Assembly: GCA_947396885.1 (NCBI GenBank) | Contig: OX377206.1 | Span: forward strand, 22,377,114 to 22,441,113 | DNA length: 64,000 nucleotides | Origin: Heligmosomoides polygyrus polygyrus | Taxonomy: Eukaryota; Nematoda; Chromadorea; Rhabditida; Heligmosomidae | Direction: 5' to 3' | In this document: positions 1 to 11,960 of the stretch, piece after piece | Layout of the letters: every line of letters begins with the position of its first letter | How positions within the stretch are numbered: position 1 is the first letter of the stretch | Notes under the pieces: model-generated | Told to the model about the DNA's origin: nothing | The model's input: the letters and a program-made list of their open reading frames with translations, nothing else | The model's database searches: none | Program-made: the position numbers and the translations under genes

Positions 1-3000
1 TGACGTTGTAGGCGTCGTCGGCGTCTCCGTTGTCGATGTCGTTGTAGGCGTCGTCGGCGTCTCCGTCGTCGACGTCGTTGTTGTAGGTGTCGTCGACGTC
101 GTTGTTGTGGGTGTCGTCGACGTTGTGGTTGTAGGCGTTGTCGACGTTGTGGTAGTAGGTGTCGTCGACGTCGTTGTTGTGGGTGTCGTCGACGTTGGTG
201 TTGTAGGTGTCGTCGACGTCGTTGTTGTAGGCGTCGTAGACGTCGTTGTTGTAGGTGTTGTCGACGTTGTGGTAGTAGGCGTCGTCGACGTTGTGGTTGT
301 TGGCGTCGTCGACCTTGTGGTTGTAGGCGTCGTCGACGTCGTTGTTGTAGGTGTCGTCGACGTCGTTGTTGTAGGTGTCGTCGACGTCATTGTTGTGGGT
401 GTCGTCGACGTCGTTGTTGTAGGTGTTGTCGACGTTGTGGTAGTAGGTGTTGTCGACATTGTTGTTGTGGGTGTCGTCGACGTCGTTGTTGTAGGCGTGG
501 TCGGCGTCTCCGTTGTCGATGACGTTGTAGGCGTCGTCGGCGTCTCCGTTGTCGATGTCGTTGTAGGCGTCGTCGACGTTGTTGTTGTAGGCGTCGTCGA
601 TGTCGTTGTTGTAGGCGTCGTCGGCGTCTCCGTTGTCGATGTCGTTGTAGGTGTCGTCGGCGTCTCCGTTGTCGATGTCGTTGTAGGTGTCGTCGGCGTC
701 TCCGTTGTCGATGTCGTTGTAGGCGTCGTCGGCGTCTCCGTTGTCGATGTCGTTGTAGGCGTCGTCGGCGTCTCCGTTGTCGATGTCGTTGTAGGTGTCG
801 TCGGCGTCTCCGTTGTCGATGTCGTTGTAGGTGTCGTCGGCGTCTCCGTTGTCGATGTCGTTGTAGGCGTCGTCGGCGTCTCCGTTGTCGATGTCGTTGT
901 AGGTGTCGTCGGCGTCTCCGTTGTCGATGTCGTTGTAGGCGTCGTCGGCGTCTCCGTTGTCGATGTCGTTGTAGGTGTCGTCGGCGTCTCCGTTGTCGAT
1001 GACGTTGTAGGCGTCGTCGGCGTCTCCGTTGTCGATGTCGTTGTAGGCGTCGTCGGCGTCTCCGTCGTCGACGTCGTTGTTGTAGGTGTCGTCGACGTCG
1101 TTGTTGTGGGTGTCGTCGACGTTGTGGTTGTAGGTGTCGTCGACGTCGTTGTTGTGGGTGTCGTCGACGTTGTGGTTGTAGGTGTCGTCGACGTCGTTGT
1201 TGTAGGTGTCGTCGACGTCATTGTTGTGGGTGTCGTCGACGTCGTTGTTGTGGGTGTCGTCGACGTTGTGGTTGTAGGCGTCGTCGACGTCGTTGTTGTA
1301 GGTGTCGTCGACGTTGTGGTTGTAGGCGTCGTCGACGTCGTTGTTGTGGGTGTCGTCGACGTTGTGGTTGTAGGTGTCGTCGACGTCGTTGTTGTAGGCG
1401 TCGTCGACGTCGTTGTTGTAGGTGTTGTCGACGTTGTGGTAGTAGGTGTTGTCGACGTTGTGGTTGTAGGTGTCGTTGATGTCGTTGTTGTAGGTGTCGT
1501 CGACGTCGTTGTTGTGGGTGTCGTCGACGTTGTGGTTGTAGGCGTTGTCGACGTCGTTGTTGTAGGCGCTGTCGACGTCGTTGTTGTAGGTGTCGTCGAC
1601 GTTGTGGTTGTAGGCGTCGTCGACGTCGTTGTTGTAGGTGTCGTCGACGTCGTTGTTGTAGGTGTCGTCGACGTTGTGGTTGTAGGCGTCGTCGACTTCG
1701 TTGTTGTAGGTGTCGTCGACGTCGTTGTTGTAGGCGTCGTCGACGTTGTGGTTGTTGGCGTCGTCGATGTCGTTGTTGTAGGTGTCGTCGACGTCGTTGT
1801 TGTAGGTGTCGTGGACGTCGTTGTTGTAGGTGTCGTCGACGTCGTTGTTGTAGGTGTCGTCGACGTTGTGGTTGTAGGTGTCGTCGACGTCGTTGTTGTA
1901 GGTGTCGTCGACGTCGTTGTTGTGGGTGTCGTCGACGTTGTGGTTGTAGGCGTCGTCGACGTCGTTGTTGTAGGTGTCGTCGACGTCGTTGTTGTAGGTG
2001 TCGTCGACGTTGTGGTTGTAGGCGTCGTCGACGTCGTTGTTGTAGGTGTCGTCGACGTCGTTGTTGTGGGTGTCGTCGACGTTGTGGTTGTTGGCGTCGT
2101 CGATGTCGTTGTTGTAGGTGTCGTCGACGTCGTTGTTGTAGGTGTCGTGGACGTCGTTGTTGTAGGTGTCGTCGACGTTGTGGTTGTAGGTGTCGTGGAC
2201 GTCGTTGTTGTGGGTGTCGTCGACGTTGGTGTTGTAGGTGTCGTCGACGTCGTTGTTGTAGGCGTCGTCGACGTTGTTGTTGTAGGTGTTGTCGACGTTG
2301 TGGTAGTAGGTGTTGTCGACGTTGTGGTTGTAGGTGTCGTCGATGTCGTTGTTGTAGGTGTCGTCGAAGTCGTTGTTGTGGGTGTCGTCGACGTTGTGGT
2401 TGTAGGCGTCGTCGATGTCGTTGTTGTAGGTGTCGTCGACGTCGTTGTTGTGGGTGTCGTCGACGTTGTGGTTGTAGGTGTCGTCGACGTTGTGGTTGTA
2501 GGCGTCGTCGACGTCGTTGTTGTAGGCGTCATCGACGTCGTTGTTGTAGGTGTTGTCGACGTTGTGGTAGTAGGTGTTGTCGACGTCGTTGTTGTAGGTG
2601 TTGTCGACGTTGTGGTTGTAGGTGTCGTCGACGTCGTTGTTGTGGGTGTCGTCGACGTTGTGGTTGTAGGTGTCGTCGACGTCGTTGTTGTAGGCGTCGT
2701 CGACGTCGTTGTTGTAGGTGTTGTCGACGTTGTGGTAGTAGGTGTTGTCGACGTTGTGGTTGTAGGTGTCGTTGATGTCGTTGTTGTAGGTGTCGTCGAC
2801 GTCGTTGTTGTGGGTGTCGTCGACGTTGTGGTTGTAGGCGTTGTCGACGTCGTTGTTGTAGGCGCCGTCGACGTCGTTGTTGTAGGTGTTGTCGACGTTG
2901 TGGTAGTAGGTGTTGTCGACGTTGTGGTTGTAGGTGTCGTCGATGTCGTTGTTGTAGGTGTCGTCGAAGTCGTTGTTGTGGGTGTCGTCGACGTTGTGGT

Positions 3001-6000
3001 TGTAGGCGTCGTCGATGTCGTTGTTGTAGGTGTCGTCGACGTTGTGGTTGTAGGCGTCGTCGACGTCGTTGTTGTAGGTGTCGTCGACGTCGTTGTTGTA
3101 GGTGTCGTCGACGTTGTGGTTGTAGGCGTCGTCGATGTCGTTGTTGTGGGTGTCGTCGACGTCGTTGTTGTGGGTGTCGTCGACGTTGTGGTTGTAGGCG
3201 TCGTCGACGTCGTTGTTGTAGGTGTCGTCGACGTCGTTGTTGTGGGTGTCGTCGACGTTGTGGTTGTTGGCGTCGTCGATGTCGTTGTTGTAGGTGTCGT
3301 CGACGTCGTTGTTGTAGGTGTCGTGGACGTCGTTGTTGTAGGTGTCGTCGACGTCGTTGTTGTAGGTGTCGTCGACGTTGTGGTTGTAGGTGTCGTCGAC
3401 GTCGTTGTTGTAGGTGTCGTCGACGTCGTTGTTGTGGGTGTCGTCGACGTTGTGGTTGTAGGTGTCGTCGACGTCGTTGTTGTGGGTGTCGTCGACGTCG
3501 TTGTTGTGGGTGTCGTCGACGTTGTGGTTGTAGGCGTCGTCGACGTCGTTGTTGTAGGCGTCATCGACGTCGTTGTTGTAGGTGTTGTCGACGTTGTGGT
3601 TGTAGGTGTCGTCGACGTCGTTGTTGTAGGTGTCGTCGAAGTCGTTGTTGTGGGTGTCGTCGACGTTGTTGTTGTAGGCGTTGTCGACGTTGTGGTAGTA
3701 GGTGTTGTCGACGTTGTGGTTGTAGGTGTCGTCGACGTCGTTGTTGTGGGTGTCGTCGACGTTGTGGTTGTAGGCGTCGTCGACGTCGTTGTTGTAGGTG
3801 TCGTCGACGTCGTTGTTGTAGGTGTCGTCGACGTTGTGGTTGTAGGCGTCGTCGACGTCGTTGTTGTAGGCGTCGTCGACGTCGTTGTTGTAGGTGTTGT
3901 CGACGTTGTGGTAGTAGGTGTTGTCGACATTGTTGTTGTGGGTGTCGTCGACGTCGTTGTTGTAGGCGTGGTCGGCGTCTCCGTTGTCGATGACGTTGTA
4001 GGCGTCGTCGGCGTCTCCGTTGTCGATGTCGTTGTAGGCGTCGTCGACGTTGTTGTTGTAGGCGTCGTCGATGTCGTTGTTGTAGGCGTCGTCGGCGTCT
4101 CCGTTGTCGATGTCGTTGTAGGTGTCGTCGGCGTCTCCGTTGTCGATGTCGTTGTAGGTGTCGTCGGCGTCTCCGTTGTCGATGTCGTTGTAGGCGTCGT
4201 CGGCGTCTCCGTTGTCGATGTCGTTGTAGGTGTCGTCGGCGTCTCCGTTGTCGATGTCGTTGTAGGCGTCGTCGGCGTCTCCGTTGTCGATGTCGTTGTA
4301 GGTGTCGTCGGCGTCTCCGTTGTCGATGTCGTTGTAGGCGTCGTCGGCGTCTCCGTTGTCGATGTCGTTGTAGGTGTCGTCGGCGTCTCCGTTGTCGATG
4401 ACGTTGTAGGCGTCGTCGGCGTCTCCGTTGTCGATGTCGTTGTAGGCGTCGTCGGCGTCTCCGTCGTCGACGTCGTTGTTGTAGGTGTCGTCGACGTCGT
4501 TGTTGTGGGTGTCGTCGACGTTGTGGTTGTAGGCGTCGTCGACGTCGTTGTTGTAGGTGTCGTCGACGTCGTTGTTGTAGGTGTCGTCGACGTTGTGGTT
4601 GTAGGCGTCGTCGATGTCGTTGTTGTGGGTGTCGTCGACGTCGTTGTTGTGGGTGTCGTCGACGTTGTGGTTGTAGGCGTCGTCGACGTTGGTGTTGTAG
4701 GTGTCGTCGACGTCGTTGTTGTAGGCGTCGTCGACGTTGTTGTAGTAGGTGTTGTCGACGTTGTGGTAGTAGGTGTTGTCGACGTTGTGGTTGTAGGTGT
4801 CGTCGATGTCGTTGTTGTAGGTGTCGTCGAAGTCGTTGTTGTGGGTGTCGTCGACGTTGTGGTTGTAGGCGTCGTCGATGTCGTTGTTGTAGGTGTCGTC
4901 GACGTCGTTGTTGTGGGTGTCGTCGACGTTGTGGTTGTAGGCGTCGTCGACGTCGTTGTTGTAGGTGTCGTCGACGTCGTTGTTGTAGGTGTCGTCGACG
5001 TTGTGGTTGTAGGTGTCGTCGACGTCGTTGTTGTGGGTGTCGTCGACGTTGGTGTTGTAGGTGTCGTCGACGTCGTTGTTGTAGGCGTCGTCGACGTTGT
5101 TGTTGTAGGTGTTGTCGACGTTGTGGTAGTAGGTGTTGTCGACGTTGTGGTTGTAGGTGTCGTCGATGTCGTTGTTGTAGGTGTCGTCGAAGTCGTTGTT
5201 GTGGGTGTCGTCGACGTTGTGGTTGTAGGCGTCGTCGATGTCGTTGTTGTAGGTGTCGTCGACGTTGTGGTTGTAGGCGTCGTCGACGTCGTTGTTGTAG
5301 GTGTCGTCGACGTCGTTGTTGTAGGTGTCGTCGACGTTGTGGTTGTAGGCGTCGTCGATGTCGTTGTTGTGGGTGTCGTCGACGTCGTTGTTGTGGGTGT
5401 CGTCGACGTTGTGGTTGTAGGCGTCGTCGACGTCGTTGTTGTAGGTGTCGTCGACGTCGTTGTTGTGGGTGTCGTCGACGTTGTGGTTGTTGGCGTCGTC
5501 GATGTCGTTGTTGTAGGTGTCGTCGACGTCGTTGTTGTAGGTGTCGTGGACGTCGTTGTTGTAGGTGTCGTCGACGTCGTTGTTGTAGGTGTCGTCGACG
5601 TTGTGGTTGTAGGTGTCGTCGACGTCGTTGTTGTAGGTGTCGTCGACGTTGTGGTTGTTGGCGTCGTCGATGTCGTTGTTGTAGGTGTCGTCGACGTCGT
5701 TGTTGTGGGTGTCGTCGACGTTGTGGTTGTAGGTGTCGTCGACGTCGTTGTTGTGGGTGTCGTCGACGTCGTTGTTGTGGGTGTCGTCGACGTTGTGGTT
5801 GTAGGCGTCGTCGACGTCGTTGTTGTAGGCGTCATCGACGTCGTTGTTGTAGGTGTTGTCGACGTTGTGGTTGTAGGTGTCGTCGACGTCGTTGTTGTGG
5901 GTGTCGTCGACGTTGTGGTTGTAGGTGTCGTCGACGTCGTTGTTGTAGGCGTCGTCGACGTCGTTGTTGTAGGTGTTGTCGACGTTGTGGTAGTAGGTGT

Positions 6001-9000
6001 TGTCGACGTTGTGGTTGTAGGTGTCGTTGATGTCGTTGTTGTAGGTGTCGTCGACGTCGTTGTTGTGGGTGTCGTCGACGTTGTGGTTGTAGGCGTTGTC
6101 GACGTCGTTGTTGTAGGCGCCGTCGACGTCGTTGTTGTAGGTGTCGTCGACCTTGTGGTTGTAGGCGTCGTCGACGTCGTTGTTGTAGGTGTCGTCGACG
6201 TCGTTGTTGTAGGTGTCGTCGACGTTGTGGTTGTAGGCGTCGTCGACTTCGTTGTTGTAGGTGTCGTCGACGTTGTTGTTGTAGGCGTCGTCGATGTCGT
6301 TGTTGTGGGTGTCGTCGACGTTGTGGTAGTAGGTGTTGTCGACGTTGTGGTTGTAGGTGTCGTTGATGTCGTTGTTGTAGGTGTCGTCGACGTCGTTGTT
6401 GTGGGTGTCGTCGACGTTGTGGTTGTAGGCGTTGTCGACGTCGTTGTTGTAGGCGCCGTCGACGTCGTTGTTGTAGGTGTCGTCGACCTTGTGGTTGTAG
6501 GCGTCGTCGACGTCGTTGTTGTAGGTGTCGTCGACGTCGTTGTTGTAGGTGTCGTCGACGTTGTGGTTGTAGGCGTCGTCGACTTCGTTGTTGTAGGTGT
6601 CGTCGACGTTGTTGTTGTAGGCGTCGTCGATGTCGTTGTTGTGGGTGTCGTCGACGTTGTGGTTGTAGGCGTCGTCGACGTCGTTGTTGTAGGTGTCGTC
6701 GACGTCGTTGTTGTAGGTGTCGTCGACGTTGTGGTTGTAGGCGTCGTCGATGTCGTTGTTGTGGGTGTCGTCGACGTCGTTGTTGTGGGTGTCGTCGACG
6801 TTGTGGTTGTAGGCGTCGTCGACGTTGGTGTTGTAGGTGTCGTCGACGTCGTTGTTGTAGGCGTCGTCGACGTTGTTGTAGTAGGTGTTGTCGACGTTGT
6901 GGTAGTAGGTGTTGTCGACGTTGTGGTTGTAGGTGTCGTCGATGTCGTTGTTGTAGGTGTCGTCGAAGTCGTTGTTGTGGGTGTCGTCGACGTTGTGGTT
7001 GTAGGCGTCGTCGATGTCGTTGTTGTAGGTGTCGTCGACGTCGTTGTTGTGGGTGTCGTCGACGTTGTGGTTGTAGGCGTCGTCGACGTCGTTGTTGTAG
7101 GTGTCGTCGACGTCGTTGTTGTAGGTGTCGTCGACGTTGTGGTTGTAGGTGTCGTCGACGTCGTTGTTGTGGGTGTCGTCGACGTTGGTGTTGTAGGTGT
7201 CGTCGACGTCGTTGTTGTAGGCGTCGTCGACGTTGTTGTTGTAGGTGTTGTCGACGTTGTGGTAGTAGGTGTTGTCGACGTTGTGGTTGTAGGTGTCGTC
7301 GATGTCGTTGTTGTAGGTGTCGTCGAAGTCGTTGTTGTGGGTGTCGTCGACGTTGTGGTTGTAGGCGTCGTCGATGTCGTTGTTGTAGGCGTCGTCGACG
7401 TTGTTGTTGTAGGTGTTGTCGACGTTGTGGTAGTAGGTGTTGTCGACGTTGTGGTTGTAGGTGTCGTCGACGTCGTTGTTGTGGGTGTCGTCGACGTTGT
7501 GGTTGTAGGTGTCGTCGACGTCGTTGTTGTGGGTGTCGTCGACGTCGTTGTTGTGGGTGTCGTCGACGTTGTGGTTGTAGGCGTCGTCGACGTCGTTGTT
7601 GTAGGCGTCATCGACGTCGTTGTTGTAGGTGTTGTCGACGTTGTGGTTGTAGGCGTCGTCGACGTCGTTGTTGTAGGTGTCGTCGACGTCGTTGTTGTGG
7701 GTGTCGTCGACGTTGTGGTTGTTGGCGTCGTCGATGTCGTTGTTGTAGGTGTCGTCGACGTCGTTGTTGTAGGTGTCGTGGACGTCGTTGTTGTAGGTGT
7801 CGTCGACGTCGTTGTTGTAGGTGTCGTCGACGTTGTGGTTGTAGGTGTCGTCGACGTCGTTGTTGTAGGTGTCGTCGACGTTGTGGTTGTAGGCGTCGTC
7901 GATGTCGTTGTTGTGGGTGTCGTCGACGTCGTTGTTGTGGGTGTCGTCGACGTTGTGGTTGTAGGCGTCGTCGACGTCGTTGTTGTAGGTGTCGTCGACG
8001 TCGTTGTTGTGGGTGTCGTCGACGTTGTGGTTGTTGGCGTCGTCGATGTCGTTGTTGTAGGTGTCGTCGACGTCGTTGTTGTAGGTGTCGTGGACGTCGT
8101 TGTTGTGGGTGTCGTCGACGTTGTGGCTGTAGGCGTCGTCGACGTCGTTGTTGTAGGTGTTGTCGACGTTGTGGTAGTAGGTGTTGTCGACGTTGTTGTT
8201 GTGGGTGTCGTCGACGGCGTTGTTGTGGGTGTCGTCGACGTTGTGGTTGTAGGTGTCGTCGACGTCGTTGTTGAAGGTGTCGTGGACGTCGTTGTTGTGG
8301 GTGTCGTCGACGTTGTGGTTGTAGGCGTCGTCGACGTTGTGGTTGTAGGCGTCGTCGATGTCGTTGTTGTGGGTGTCGTCGACGTCGTTGTTGTGGGTGT
8401 CGTCGACGTTGTGGTTGTAGGCGTCGTCGACGTCGTTGTTGTAGGTGTCGTCGACGTCGTTGTTGTGGGTGTCGTCGACGTCGTTGTTGTGGGTGTCGTC
8501 GACGTTGTGGTTGTTGGCGTCGTCGATGTCGTTGTTGTAGGTGTCGTCGACGTCGTTGTTGTAGGTGTCGTCGACGTTGTGGTTGTAGGCGTCGTCGACT
8601 TCGTTGTTGTAGGTGTCGTCGACGTTGTTGTTGTGGGTGTCGTCGACGTTGTGGTAGTAGGTGTCGTCGACGTCGTTGTTGTAGGTGTCGTCGACGTCGT
8701 TGTTGTAGGTGTCGTCGACGTTGTGGTTGTAGGCGTCGTCGACGTCGTTGTTGTAGGCGTCGTCGACGTCGTTGTTGTAGGTGTTGTCGACGTTGTGGTA
8801 GTAGGTGTTGTCGACGTTGTGGTTGTAGGTGTCGTCGACTTCGTTGTTGTAGGTGTCGTCGACGTCGTTGTTGTAGGTGTCGTCGACGTCGTTGTTGTAG
8901 GTGTCGTCGACGTTGTGGTTGTAGGTGTCGTCGACGTTGTGGTTGTAGGCGTCGTCGACTTCGTTGTTGTAGGTGTCGTCGACGTTGTTGTTGTGGGTGT

Positions 9001-10745
9001 CGTCGACGTTGTGGTAGTAGGTGTCGTCGACGTCGTTGTTGTAGGTGTCGTCGACGTCGTTGTTGTAGGTGTCGTCGACGTTGTGGTTGTAGGCGTCGTC
9101 GACGTCGTTGTTGTAGGCGTCGTCGACGTCGTTGTTGTAGGTGTTGTCGACGTTGTGGTAGTAGGTGTTGTCGACGTTGTGGTTGTAGGTGTCGTCGACG
9201 TCGTTGTTGTGGGTGTCGTCGACGTTGTGGTTGTAGGCGTCGTCGACGTCGTTGTTGTAGGCGTCGTCGACGTCGTTGTTGTAGGTGTCGTCGACGTTGT
9301 GGTTGTTGGCGTCGTCGATGTCGTTGTTGTAGGTGTCGTCGACGTCGTTGTTGTGGGTGTCGTCGACGTTGTGGTTGTAGGCGTCGTCGACGTCGTTGTT
9401 GTAGGTGTTGTCGACGTTGTGGTAGTAGGTGTTGTCGACGTTGTTGTTGTGGGTGTCGTCGACGTCGTTGTTGTGGGTGTCGTCGACGTTGTGGTTGTAG
9501 GTGTCGTCGACGTCGTTGTTGAAGGTGTCGTGGACGTCGTTGTTGTGGGTGTCGTCGACGTTGTGGTTGTAGGCGTCGTCGACGTTGTGGTTGTAGGCGT
9601 CGTCGATGTCGTTGTTGTGGGTGTCGTCGACGTCGTTGTTGTGGGTGTCGTCGACGTTGTGGTTGTAGGCGTCGTCGACGTTGTGGTTGTTGGCGTCGTC
9701 GATGTCGTTGTTGTAGGTGTTGTCGATGTCGTTGTTGTAGGCGTTGTCGACGTTGTGGTTGTTGGCGTCGTCGATGTCGTTGTTGTAGGTGTCGTCGACG
9801 TCGTTGTTGTGGGTGTCGTCGACGTTGTGGTTGTAGGCGTCGTCGACGTCGTTGTTGTAGGTGTCGTCGACGTCGTTGTTGTGGGTGTCGTCGACGTTGT
9901 GGTTGTAGGCGTTGTCGACGTCGTTGTTGTAGGCGTCGTCGACGTTGTGGTTGTTGGCGTCGTCGATGTCGTTGTTGTAGGTGTTGTCGATGTCGTTGTT
10001 GTAGGCGTTGTCGACGTCGTTGTTGTAGGTGTCGTCGACGTTGTGGTTGTAGGCGTCGTCGACGTCGTTGTTGTAGGTGTCGTCGACGTCGTTGTTGTAG
10101 GTGTCGTCGACGTTGTGGTTGTAGGCGTCGTCGATGTCGTTGTTGTGGGTGTCGTCGACGTTGTGGTTGTAGGTGTCGTCGACGTCGTTGTTGTAGGTGT
10201 CGTCGACGTTGTGGTTGTAGGTGTCGTCGACGTCGTTGTTGCGGGTGTCGTCGACGTCGTTGTTGTAGGTGTCGTCGATGTCGTTGTTGTAGGTGTCGTC
10301 GACGTCGTTGTTGTGGGTGTCGTCGACGTTGTGGTTGTAGGTGTCGTCGACGTCGTTGTTGTAGGTGTCGTGGACGTCGTTGTTGTGGGTGTCGTCGACG
10401 TCGTTGTTGTGGGTGTCGTCGACGTTGTGGTTGTAGGTGTCGTCGATGTCGTTGTTGTAGGCGTCGTCGACGTCGTTGTTGTAGGTGTCGTCGACGTCGT
10501 TGTTGTGGGTGTCGTCGACGTTGTGGTTGTAGGCCTTGTCGACGTCGTTGTTGCAGGTGTCGTCGACGTTGTGGTTGTTGGCGTCGTCGATGTCGTTGTT
10601 GTAGGCGTCGTCGACGTCGTTGTTGTAGGTGTCGTCGACGTCGTTGTTGTGGGTGTCGTCGACGTTGTGGTTGTAGGTGTCGTCGAGATCGTTGTTGTAG
10701 ATGAGTTGTATGTCGTTGTTGTCGGCGTCATCGATGTTGTTGTCG
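1..10745. repeat. Giant tandem array of 24-bp and 36-bp units (minisatellite inside a mucin exon)
   Basis: Nearly uninterrupted tandem repeats fill this interval and run off the left edge. The main unit is 24 bp (plus-strand form GTCGTCGACGTCGTTGTTGT followed by AGGT). A second unit of 36 bp, marked by GGCGTCTCCGTTGTCGATG, forms blocks at about 497-1075 and 3964-4470, and the end of a third block lies at 1-70. Multi-unit duplications are visible at offsets that are multiples of 24: 336 bp (6117 vs 6453), 360 bp (8593 vs 8953) and 2136 bp (4686 vs 6822). Almost all variation is single-base substitution, and I saw no frame-breaking indel. The right end degenerates over about 10,690-10,745 into unique sequence. 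The array is best read as coding on the minus strand. Confidence 0.97.
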
Positions 10746-10957
10746 GAGTAGAAGTTAAAGGTTTTGCATAACATCCAATTTTATGTGCGCGACGTCCTTC
10801 AGTCATATACCATTTGCCGTGTTTACAATAAATTTCCTTCTTGATGGAAGAACTAGACGAAACTTCTCGTTTCTGTCGTCCATGCGCTCTGTTTGTCAGT
10901 ACGACTTCGTAGCCTGGAGCAATACACTGGATTGTTGCCACGCAGCCTTTCGCATAG
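1..10957 (-). CDS. Giant mucin-like exon: CCP-like Cys module followed by >3,500-residue Thr/Pro/Ser array (partial, continues past left edge)
   Basis: Minus-strand reading begins after a consensus nematode acceptor AAATTTCAG at 10958-10966 and stays open for 3,652 codons to base 1. The first ~70 residues are unique. They contain four cysteines in the pattern Cys-x5-Cys-x3-Gly-Tyr ... Cys-x3-Gly-x-Trp ... Cys, which resembles half of a CCP/Sushi module. Between Cys 2 and Cys 3 is a dibasic RQKR that could be a furin-type site. The frame then enters the array as PTTTTSTT (24-bp units) and PTTTSTTETPTT (36-bp units), a classic O-glycosylated mucin composition of about 75% Thr. No stop can arise from the variants seen, because every codon in this register is ACN, TCN, CCN or a rare GAN/ATN/AAN/AGN/GCN, plus one TAC. 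Its first codon is split 2+1, matching the phase of the exon at 11961-12066. Likely role: secreted or surface-coat mucin (inference). Expression is not shown. Confidence 0.8.
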
Positions 10958-11960
10958 CTGAAATTTCTGGTTTGGAGTAAGCATCTGGAGCGCATAGATG
11001 GTATATTGTGTCGGTAGCTCGAACTGCTCGTGTGATGTTTCCCCTACGATACCACATCATTCTGCTTATACCCACCGTATAATTTAAACCCTACCTTGGG
11101 TAGGTGCTATTTTAACTCCCCGAAAGGGTGAGCTGAATAACAAAGGATAGGCCCAAGTCGGCCAATGGACAGCATGCAACACGGATAGACATTCCAGGAA
11201 CATCATCTGCCGCATGAGCATTCCACAGGAACGGTGTCCACATGCGTCCGAGGTCCGGTCGACGAGGTGTGGTACTTGTATGGGCGTGTCTGCCGAAAAA
11301 ATTAGCCCTGCATTCCTCCCGTTTTGCTAACTTAAACATCGAAACAGAAAGAAGCATTGGAAGCGAAAAAATGCGGCATCCTAGCTATGGAGCATTTGGT
11401 TTTGACTATCGAAATGATGATGAAATCCGATTTCTACAGTTATAGTGACCTGTGAGCTTCAAAAAGCCTCACTATAACTAACGCACAGGTCACTGTAACT
11501 TACTACACTCGAAAGAATTCGTCCCAATCGTGCTTGTTTCATAGTTGTTAAGAACGTCTGATGGTGTTTTGCAGAGAAGCTTCACATAATTCATACCAGC
11601 AATCAAGATAAACGCATGTATGCCGCTATCCCGAAGTTGGTCAGTCCAGAAGGTTTTCACTTCCTTGCTCATCGAGATAAGTTATGGAGATTTACAGTGG
11701 CCAAAGGCATGATCATTCAAACTGTGTATGACAAGGGATTAGTGGAATGGTGTCATGTTTCCAACAAAGATGGAAAATATGTAGCTAAAATGCACCGTCA
11801 TAAATTGGTGTATAAACAAATTGGGGAACATCTACATTTAGATAAAATCTGTCTTGAAATCATCGTTTTCTTGTGAGTGAGATCGTGCACTACTTAGTTC
11901 ACTAGGTGTCGTTAAGGCATCGTAGTCCTCCACGCAATAAGCACACTTCAACTAACTCAC
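10958..11960 (-). other. Intron of the mucin-like gene, with possible alternative exons
   Basis: On the minus strand this stretch starts with GTGAGT (11960 downward) and ends with TTTCAG (10958), and the flanking exons join in phase. Inside it are two other exon-like segments: 11504-11667, listed separately, and 11095-11289. The latter follows acceptor TTTTTTCGGCAG, has an open frame and ends at donor GTAGGG. Its phase does not connect to the mucin exon, so I do not call it coding. A short imperfect inverted repeat (AGTGACCTGTG ... CACAGGTCACT) lies at about 11445-11495. A plus-strand ORF of 86 codons at 11616-11876 has no supporting signal. Confidence 0.55.
11504..11667 (-). CDS. Candidate alternative exon resembling the C-terminal half of a von Willebrand A domain
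   Basis: Minus-strand segment of 54 codons plus split codons, ending in a strong donor (GTAAGT at 11503-11498). It reads as a helix-strand-helix sequence with LRDSGIHAFILIAG followed by a Pro-Ser-Asp-Val loop, the arrangement seen near the end of VWA domains (Leu-x3-Gly-Ile-x-x-Phe-x-Ile ... P-x-x-V). No N-terminal half with a MIDAS motif was found nearby. The proposed acceptor (CTCGATGAG at 11668) is weak, and an in-frame TAA lies just upstream. It could join in phase after the exon at 11961-12066 but not onward to the mucin exon. It may be a relic, an alternative exon or chance. Confidence 0.3.

Noticed and set aside
1..10745. CRISPR-like or centromeric satellite interpretation of the array
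   Set aside because: No spacer/repeat alternation, unit too short and too uniform, and a coding frame with splice signals flows directly into it.
107..10771. 3,554-codon plus-strand Val/Gly/Asp protein
   Set aside because: Starts at GTG within the repeat, contains no Met and has no flanking exon; the minus strand has a far better supported coding reading.
11616..11876. 86-codon plus-strand ORF
   Set aside because: Lies in a minus-strand intron with no splice, start-context or domain support.
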